Shown here: in pieces, positions 56,247 to 64,000 of the stretch
Numbering within the stretch: the stretch's first letter is position 1
How the letters are laid out: every line of letters starts with the position of its first letter
DNA from: Ostrinia nubilalis
Lineage: Eukaryota > Arthropoda > Insecta > Lepidoptera > Crambidae
DNA: 64,000 nt
Assembly: GCF_963855985.1 (NCBI RefSeq)
Contig: NC_087100.1
Span: 8,281,001 to 8,345,000, forward strand
Direction: 5' to 3'
The notes under the pieces: model-generated
Database searches by the model: none
What the model was told of the DNA's origin: nothing
What the model saw: only the letters and a program-made list of their open reading frames with translations
Position numbers and translations under genes: made by a program

Positions 56247-57721
56247 CCCTTAAATGCATAGTGTTGCCATATGTCTACGAAGTACTTTTTTAATTATAGC
56301 AAGTAACACATTTTACAAGCGTTTCTGAATGTACGCTAATATCATAGAAAACATCCAAATAAAAATAAAAAAACCGCAAATGAAGGTAGATTTGAAAAAA
56401 AATTAACCGATATTTGACGTAGCGATCGCGAAGGAGAAAAAATTGGTAGTGTTAAAATTTGTGGTATTTGAATTTCAGATTCAGTGAGAATTAATTGCTA
56501 AATCGATTGGAAAAAAATACATACGTGTTAGAAACAATGTAAGAGTTCATTATTATAACTTATTTTTTTGGTAATCTATCCCGAATGTACCTTCGACTTG
56601 CTTTTTGTGTATGTAGCCAAATGTCTACACCATGCGTTTATACCATAAAATTGTTCGATAGGAATTGTTCTATGGTTTGCTTATTTGGCTTTTTTTTTTC
56701 AGCATGTTTGGCTCGCTAATTGAAAAGGAAATTGAGGCAGCTCTTGCTGCTTTAAATGATGGTGCAGTCTCAGAAGATGATGAAAATTTAGATGATGATA
56801 ACATCGATTATTACCCAAACGTACGCGATTTATTGCATGATCTGGATGAGGAGTCCATAGATCATAATCTACCCTTGGAACACAACGAAGATCCTCCCTA
56901 GTAGTCTATGAAGAGGAGCATAATAATAGATTAGATGGTGTTTCGTGTCAGTTCTATTGAGACGAATCTCAATAGAACTGACACGATTATTTGAACTAAA
57001 CCCTTTTTGAGTAATGTATAAATTCGTTTCGTCTACAATTTTCGAAACAATGTCATCGTTTATGAACTTGATAACGAACTGAAATGGCTCCTCCAGGTCA
57101 GATATTTCTGTGGGCAGTTCCGAATCCCCTAAAAAAGCAATGCGATCATCGTCCCATGGTGGTAAATTTCGTTTTTTCCAAATCATCTCCCGGCTATTAG
57201 ACCTCCAAGATGCAATTCCTGGAATACCTGAACTTGATTGCGCAGATGAAGTAGGTACCCGCCACAGGTTCCGCTAAGGAAACACCATCTAATATGTGCT
57301 CCTCTTCATAGACTATGGGAGGGTCTTTGTTATGTTCCAAGGGTAGATTATGATCTATGGACTCATGCAATAAATCCCGTACGTTTGGGTAATAATCGAT
57401 GCTATCATCATTTAAATTTTCATCATCATCTGAGACTGCACCATCATTTAAAGCAGCAAGAGCTGTCTTAATTTCCTTTTCAGATAGCGAGCCAAACATG
57501 CTGAAAAGAAAAGCCAAATAAGCAAATCATAGAACAATTACTATCGAACAATTTATGGCATAAACGCATGGTGTAGACATTTGGCTACATACTGTAAATT
57601 TTCAAAAATATACTTTTTTTTCGTACGAAGATTTTTTTTATTATTTTTCCCCCTATCTGTGACTAAAAATCTAATTGAAATATTTTTTTCATAACTAAAT
57701 AAAAAATCATGCATTTAAGGG
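56247..57721. mobile_element. Palindromic piggyBac-like transposon remnant
   Basis: The ends are CCCTTAAATGCATAG and its inverted form, flanked by TTAA at 56243-56246 and 57722-57725, as in piggyBac elements. The left part (56665-56901, plus) and the right part (57288-57517, minus) encode the same transposase N-terminus (MFGSLxEKEIxxALAALNDG). The two 5' ends therefore face each other. The longer minus-strand copy continues into 56869-57186. Confidence 0.85.
56869..57502 (-). pseudogene. PiggyBac-like transposase, N-terminal fragment
   Basis: The frame from 57502 reads MFGSLSEKEIKTALAALNDG, an acidic stretch (SDDDENLNDDSIDYYPN), and a one-frame change near 57190. It continues MIWKKRNLPPWDDDRIAFLG, then LPTEISDLEEPFQFV, a DDIV segment and ETNLYITQK, which is the start of the piggyBac transposase domain. 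It then runs into the inverted copy and stops. The DDD catalytic core is absent, so it cannot be active. Confidence 0.8.
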
Positions 57722-57786
57722 TTAAGTCTTATCTCATATTCTTGATTAGTTTACTTGATTTTAATCTCAGGCTTGCATAGCTGGGC

Positions 57787-59055
57787 ACCGTTAATCAAAT
57801 AGTTAACTTCGTTAATCGTTAAACCGTTAGCAAAAAAATTAACTTCGTTAAACGTTAAAGCGTTACATTTCGCAAGATTTAACGCAAGTTAACGTTAATC
57901 GTTAATCCGTTAACACATGATAATAAAACGAAAAAAATAATTGTATGCAAGGTTCAACCTTGCATAAGTACAATAACCGTCTCTGTGGTCTAGTGGTAAG
58001 ACCACCTGCTTCAGACACAGAGGTCCCGGGTGCGATTCCCAGTGGGGGCGAAAGGAGATTTCCTGTTCGGTTTGGTTGGTGGTAGGGCTTGTTCTAAGTC
58101 CGCCTAGCTAGCTACCACTATCTTACCTAAGTCTGTCGCCATAACAACAATGTTAACAGCATTGTTGTGTTCCGGCAGTTATAGATAAGATAGCCAGCTC
58201 CTCCGTTGAGGATTCCGGGTGAAGCTCGCTTCCACCTTCGGCCTGATCATCACCCACCATCAGGTGAGATACAGGCCAAGAGCTTCCTCGTTGTGGATAA
58301 AACAAAAAAAAAAACGTTTTAGTACAACTGCATTTCAGAATAAAAGCTTGTCTTAAAAAAGTTAAAAAACTTTTTTTATAATAAGAAATAATATTTATTA
58401 AAATTTTATTTTACACTTTTTAGTAGTATCTCAATCTCAGAGCCTTGGTTCAATTACAATACAATTTAGCCACCTCCTGACTCCACCATCAGACCAGCTC
58501 AATAGTACCATAACATTGCATTGTCATCGTACTTACATAAGTATACCAAATTTCAGCTCAATCCGTTGAGGAAAACTAGTCTTAAATTCAGTTGCAAGAT
58601 GTGTCCCATACATACAACAAGTGAAGTCAATATTATTATAAAGCTTGTAAATAAATAAAATTGCATTATTTATATCGTTTCGTTAGTGATCAGTAGGCCT
58701 AAGATGCGCGCCGCGATAAGCGGTTATCACGCCATTTTATCGATTTTGCCCATACATTTTGACGTCGATAAAAATTATCACGGCGCGCATCTTAGGCCTA
58801 CTGGTTACAAAAACTGTTGTTTTGGGTTCTGGAAGCCCGAACGTACTTGTCAGAATGCGTTTTTCAGCGTGCCTGCTGTACCTATCTTTTTGGTAAATAG
58901 TAGGTACTGGATTAACGATTAACGGACTTAGGATAATTTAACGGAAGTTAACGAGTCCGTTAACATTTTTAAAGTTAACTCAAAAGTTAATCCGTTAATA
59001 GAAATGTTAACTTCGTTAATTAACGATTAACGGATTAACGAGTTAATGCCCAGCT
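57787..59055. mobile_element. Element with TTAACG-rich inverted ends, nested SINE and MITE
   Basis: The left end GGGCACCGTTAATC with 'gttaacttcgttaatcgtta' is inverted at the right end ('cgattaacggattaacgagt', then 'taatgccc'). Inside are a SINE, a block at 58316-58500 related to the interior of the hAT-like element at 35640-36045, and a 113-bp inverted-repeat MITE at about 58691-58803 (CAGTAGGCCTAAGATGCGCG). The target duplication is unclear (perhaps AGCT). Confidence 0.6.
57976..58314 (+). mobile_element. tRNA-derived SINE
   Basis: The head has polymerase III box A (TGGTCTAGTGGTAAG) and box B (GGTGCGATTCCC). The body includes 'aacaatgttaacagcattgt', and the 3' end 'aggccaagagcttcctcgtt' runs into an A-rich tail. 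The same 3' end is found reversed at 33091-33150. Confidence 0.85.
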
Positions 59056-59492
59056 TTGGGCTTGATACCCATAAGTACCCTTTTCTCCCAAGTCTGCTAA
59101 AAATTACTTTAGTGGACTTTCGAATCTACTTTAGAGGAGACGAGTAGACATTCACATAATCCTAATCAATAAACGACATTAGACAATAGGATATTATACT
59201 TTTTCTTATTTATAATTATACCTATTTTCTTTGGAATACCTAAGGAAGCTCTAGTGATGCCGCGCGCCGGGTTAGTTTAAACTAGGATTCAAGAAAATTT
59301 TAACGGCATTAAAATTTAAGATGCGCGTTTTGCTGACAAAAAATTTGAAATTATCAAGGGCATAATAATGATATCAGGATTAAATTGCTTACGAGGTAGT
59401 AAGTAAGCTTGTTAACAGTGATTTTTTAAAGATATCGATACATGTGTAGTTTGCAAATTATCATTTAATAACCTTATCAATTTAATTCAAGT

Positions 59493-59498
59493 TATAAA
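59493..59498 (+). promoter_or_regulatory. TATA box of the lipase gene
   Basis: TATAAA lies 54 bp upstream of the chosen start codon. A likely start site, acattcatcc, lies near 59515-59523 at the usual ~25-30 bp distance. Confidence 0.75.
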
Positions 59499-59546
59499 AG
59501 CCAGTGACAAGACATTCATCCATGAATGTGTTTCGAAAACGCAATA

Positions 59547-61849
59547 ATGTTGCGCGGAGCATTGCTAGTGCTATGTGTTGGTGTGGCGGCGGTGGCCAGT
59601 TCCCCGCAAGCCGCGTACATCGAGGCCTTATACAAGACTTCGCAGGGCGCCAGGATATCTGATAACATCTTAGAAGATGCTTCTTTAGATGTGGTGAGTG
59701 ACACTGGACCATCGAGCGCACATTCAATTTCTTTTTAAGTTTTAAGTGTTAAAAACCAGTGTTTGTTTTAGCCGGAACTCGTCAGAAAGTACAGATACCC
59801 TCTTGAGGTACATTCCCTAACCACGGAAGATGGGTACATATTGGAAATGCACCGCATTCCTCACGGACGCGACCGTAACAATGTACCTGGCTCCAGGCCT
59901 ATCGTGTTCTTGATGCACGGTCTTCTGTCATCTTCTGCTGATTGGGTTTTGACCGGTCCTGGGTGTGCCTTTGGTAAGAGTTTAATCAATATAGTACCTA
60001 CTTAGGTAGTACTTAATTGATCTATGATTACTGACGCAGTAGAGGGTTAAGTGGGAGTTCTAAGTAGGTACATTGTATACAAATAAGTAGGTAGGCCTAC
60101 AATTTTTGGGCCCGATTCTAATTTGTATGAAGAATCGGGCGATACCAAATCGGTGTAATGTGCGCACTTTCATACCTAATGATTAACAGCCCGACCCAAC
60201 TATCGGCCAACTAAAAGTCGGTGGTCTTTTGGCTTTTGTGGCGCCTAGGTTAATAGGTAGGTACTTTAGCGGTCTTAAAGCTAGAAATGTATGTAGATAA
60301 CAATAGCAAAGTGCTTAGCAATGGCTTTATAAGTACTTACGGTGGATTTATAATGTAATTGAATGAATAGTACCGACCTACTCTCTCAAATGGCTTATCG
60401 CTAAGTAATTGAACTTGATTTTAACATCTTATCGTAAGACTAGCTTTGTTTTCGTCTCAATCGACTTAACACAACTCAATTATTTACAGCGTACCTCTTG
60501 GCCGAAGAAGGTTTTGACGTATGGATGGGCAATGCTCGTGGGAATTACTATTCTCGTCGACATGTTCGTTTGAACCCTGACGCACTTCTGAGCACTGCTT
60601 TCTGGCAATTCTCCTGGGATGAAATCGGTAACATAGATTTGCCCACGATGATTGACTACGCGCTCGCTCACAGCGGCAGAAACAGACTTCACTACGTGGG
60701 ACATTCTCAGGGCACTACCTCCTTCTTCGTCATGACTTCGCTTCGTCCGCAGTATAATCAGAAAATTATTTCCATGCACGCATTTGCACCTGTCGCTTAC
60801 ATGGCCAACAATAACAGCCTGCTGTTGAGAATGCTGTCCCGTTACGCCAACAACATCGAGGTAACTAGCTAACTGCATCATTTTTTAACTCTAAAAATAC
60901 CTAAGACTAGGTACGTGAGTATTTCAAAATCCTGGTCATACCTACGTTTTATTTTCAGTTTGCACTTTCTCTGATTGGTGTTGGAGAATTTCTGCCAAAC
61001 AACAACGTGATGACATGGGCTGGGCAGGCTATGTGCATGGATGAAGTCATGTTGCAGCCTATGTGCTCCAATATCATTTTCCTGTTGGGTGGATGGAATG
61101 AATGCCAACACAATGCTGTAAGTAAACCTGTTAATTGTATAGAAAAAATATTTTGTTAGTAATAAAAATCAGTTGCTTCAATCACAACATGCAGGTAGGT
61201 TACTTACCTACACACAATATCAGTCATATCTCTATTTAATAAGTATTATTTGCGAAACACCCATTAATCACGGATTATTATAATATCTATTGTGAATTAT
61301 GAAGCATAGGCTTATTGCGCAAAAAGACCTTAACTGCCTTAACCGTAACCAGACCTAGTTCTTTTTTAGGTACCAGTGGTTTGTAAGTACAATTAAGTAC
61401 AAGACTAAGTTGATTTTCTTCTTTTCTAGACAATGCTGCCCCTGAAACTGGGCCACACGCCTGCTGGAGCGGCTGCTAGGCAGTTCGTCCATTACGCCCA
61501 AGGAATAAGCGGCAAGGAGTTCCGTCGCTACGACCACGGAACCATCTTGGCCAACAGGCGTGCTTATGGAAGCTGGAGCCCCCCACGCTATGACTTATCC
61601 CGCATCACAACTCCCGTGTTCCTCCACTACTCAGACACCGACCCTCTAGCTCATGTCAATGACGTAAACAGGCTGTTCCGAGAACTTGGAAGACCCATTG
61701 GGAAATTCCGGATTCCTATGGCAACCTTCAGCCACATGGACTTCATATGGGGAGTGAATGCCGAGGATCTGCTGTACAGTCGCACTGTAAACCTTATCAA
61801 GGCGATGGACGTTAATGGACTTGATGGATTAGATGATACACTTTTGTAA
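59547..61849 (+). CDS. Secreted acid-lipase-family enzyme (lipase 1/3-like)
   Basis: An alpha/beta-hydrolase of the lysosomal acid/gastric lipase family, which hydrolyses triacylglycerols or cholesteryl esters. Exons: 59547-59693, 59772-59973, 60490-60860, 60959-61117, 61430-61849. All are GT-AG and in phase, giving 432 aa, the normal size. The N-terminus is a signal peptide (MLRGALLVLCVGVAAVASS). An in-frame ATG 21 nt upstream would add seven residues before it, so I prefer the second ATG. Motifs: lipase N-domain VHSLTTEDGYILEMHRIPHG, oxyanion-loop HGLL (98-101), GNARGNYYS, nucleophile GHSQG (Ser189), an Asp near YSDTDPLA (Asp364), and His395 in SHMDF. The full triad is present, so it should be active. 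A TTAA-flanked repeat begins 113 bp after the stop and may affect the 3' UTR. Confidence 0.93.
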
Positions 61850-61962
61850 AATGATTTCGAAGTCTGGATGCGTATTTAAGAAAATGTAAATACTTCATTG
61901 TTTTTTTTATATTACTTTGTGCATTAGAATTAAGATTCTAATTACAACTTGTACCTACTTAA

Positions 61963-64000
61963 GGCTTGGTATTTCTGCTAAAGTAGGTATTTCGCGCTGT
62001 CAAAATCTGCGCGCGCAATACTTCGCCGAAGACAGCGCGCCAAAGAGCTCTCGCGGCTACACAGTATAGAAATACGCAGTTGGTTAGGTTAGGTTGACTT
62101 CCTTCCGTTCAAGCGTCACACTCACAGCACTTTCTAATACAAATCATATCCAAGTGATACAAATTAAAACAACTTTCAAAATTTTTGGGAATATATTTTA
62201 GAATCGAATAAATATAGAATATAACTGCCAAAGTAAACACGGTTCAAAGAGGCGTGGCGTCACCCGACCTTCCGGAAGTTCCGCGCCGGCTAAAAGAATT
62301 TCAAGATTACGTCACCCGACCTATCGGTAGATCCTCGGGAGCTTGAGCGATTGGAAAAACATTTTATGATCAGTTACTCGTAGTAGCGATTATTTAGAGC
62401 TTGGATAATAAATTATAGTTGTTGCAATTCACAAAGCTTTGCATGTGGTCAATTACATTAATCAGTACACGCATCAATTTTGTTCAGTATTTTTGTTTAT
62501 TAATAAATAAAAATATCATACTAAAATTGCATACATATTTGTTTGTATTGGTCTGGGTGTTTTCTTTCCATAATTTATGTATAACGTATGTACGGGGCTC
62601 TGTATCGAAAATCACTATGAGCAATGAGCATCACACACTGTTACCTGGAGTGCATTACCGCAGCAAAATTTTTATAAATGTTGTGCTTTAGAGAGTCGAG
62701 AGTATAGCAGATAATTAGTCCATCGTGAGCAGAAATTTGTCCACTAATAGCAAAATTCGTTCAAATTATAGTTTTAAAGTTATTGGCTAGAAGATTATAT
62801 TTTTATCTTGCAGCTTAGACCTTTAGCTACAGACCTTAGACAGTATTTTTGAAACATTCTTACGCATGGTGGAGGAAGGGACGCTCTAGAGCAGTGGTTG
62901 TCCACGGACCACTGGTGATCCCTGGAGGCATTCCAAGTGGTCCACGATGTGCACTTGCACACCTTGGTCAAAACCACTTTTAACTAATTTTTGCAGTCAA
63001 ACTGGTTTTGACCGATTATGAGGTGGTCCCTGACAAGACAGAAATTTGGTAAAATGGTCCCTCATGACTTAAAGGTTAAGAACCACTGCTCTAGAGACTC
63101 AAAACTACAAGGATACACATGAACTCCAGTTTTAAATCCGTTGACATCTGCTGCATCTGTCATCTTTTTGGGTAGAAGATTCTTCAATCTTGCAGCTTAG
63201 ACCTTTAGCTACAGACTTTAGACAGTATTTTTGAAACATTCTTACGCATGGTGGAGGAAGGGACGCTCTAGAGACTCAAGTCTACAAGGAGTCATATGAA
63301 CTCCAGTTTTAAATCCGTTAACATCTGCTGCATCTGCCATCTTTTTGGCTAGAAGATTCTTCTATCTTACAGCTTAGACCTTTAGCTACAGACCTTAGAC
63401 AGCATTTTTTATTATTTATTTGTGTCAGTGTGCTCTTCTAAAGAGTGTAAGACGATTGTATGTAGGTTCTATTAAAATGTAATTTTAACTCATTGGTTTT
63501 GTCTCATATTAATTGAGGAATGTACTATGTATCATGAGTAGAGTCTTCGTTTAAAAGGATGCGAACGATTTAAATTTCAATAGGTAGACAAAATTGATAA
63601 TTCTTAATTATCAAAAATTTAAGCTTTCTCCAGTAACACTGATATTATTATACTGTGACTCATCAAAGTCATCATTGTCAAAAATATTGACAAATCGCGA
63701 ACTGTCACGGCCATAAAACTGACACGCGTCCGTCCTCCGTAAGCGCCACCGCGCGACTGATTGAGATTGTCCAAGCCGTCATGGACGATTTTTTCCACAT
63801 TTTTTAACATAGTAACTAAATAAGACGCTATATAAAAATTTCATCCGTTAAAAGCCCTCAAGTTATTTCTGAACTTTAGTTTAGTAAAAGATTTAGAATC
63901 TCAAATCGCTTATTTTAAAAATAAAACCATAAATAGAAAACGAATAGAGGTAACTTTGGGAATATATTCTATCGAGTCAACTTCATCAAATCGTGTTTCC
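61963..64000. mobile_element. TTAA-flanked repeat element, copy C (runs off the window)
   Basis: It starts after TTAA at 61959-61962 with GGCTTGGTATTTCTGC and closely follows copy B. It has fewer 175-bp units (from about 62785 to 63400), the same hAT MITE (62892-63088, with a 5' deletion) at the same CTCTAGAG site, and the same small minus-strand ORF (63619-63810). The right end lies beyond 64000. Confidence 0.78.

Noticed and set aside
59526..59546. Upstream in-frame ATG as the lipase start
   Set aside because: It would put seven extra polar residues before a clear signal peptide, and lies almost at the likely transcription start. The next ATG fits better.

Overview
The window looks like nuclear DNA of a moth or butterfly (Lepidoptera). 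It is AT-rich and has intron-split eukaryotic genes with GT-AG junctions. It also carries lepidopteran-style repeats: RTE-type retrotransposon tails ending in (GAT)n, a tRNA-derived SINE, and hAT, pogo, mariner and TTAA-flanked DNA transposons. The species is not called. All gene models were read by eye from conserved protein sequence, splice sites and reading-frame phase.

Seven protein-coding genes are supported. (1) 4634-17780, minus: an equilibrative nucleoside/monoamine transporter of the ENT4 (SLC29A4) type. (2) 22299-31900, minus: a complete 9-exon clan-2 cytochrome P450. (3) 36563-47916, plus: purine nucleoside phosphorylase, 6 exons. (4) 50673-52509, minus: an SDR39U1-type epimerase-family protein, 5 exons. 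(5) 53135-54635, plus: tRNA-splicing endonuclease subunit Sen34, 7 exons, divergent from gene 4. (6) 55167-55910, plus: PDCD5, 3 exons. (7) 59547-61849, plus: a secreted acid-lipase-family enzyme, 5 exons. No operon-like coupling is expected. The transporter and PNP both handle nucleosides or related substrates, but adjacency alone does not show a shared pathway.

The most striking structure is in the ENT4 gene. One 129-bp exon, coding for the segment after the conserved DFIGK motif, is present as 17 tandem copies at 6514-9702 with a period of 186-193 bp. All copies keep a 5' splice site, and sixteen keep the 43-codon frame open. Only the copy nearest the upstream exon has a good 3' splice site. 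Most others have a weaker AG nine bases upstream that would splice in the same phase, so in-frame inclusion of extra copies is possible on paper. The same gene also has a multiplied loop exon (10895-11990) and decayed partial copies of two other exons (10762-10846, 15024-15165).

Intergenic and intronic DNA is dominated by mobile elements. They include a pogo-like element with a helix-turn-helix ORF at 18408-21062 and three copies of one TTAA-flanked family (24740, 41990, 61963). A hAT-like element at 34034-36304 carries an exon-like segment of unknown origin. There is also a palindromic piggyBac remnant at 56247-57721, several long inverted repeats, and a THAP-domain exon inside a PNP intron.
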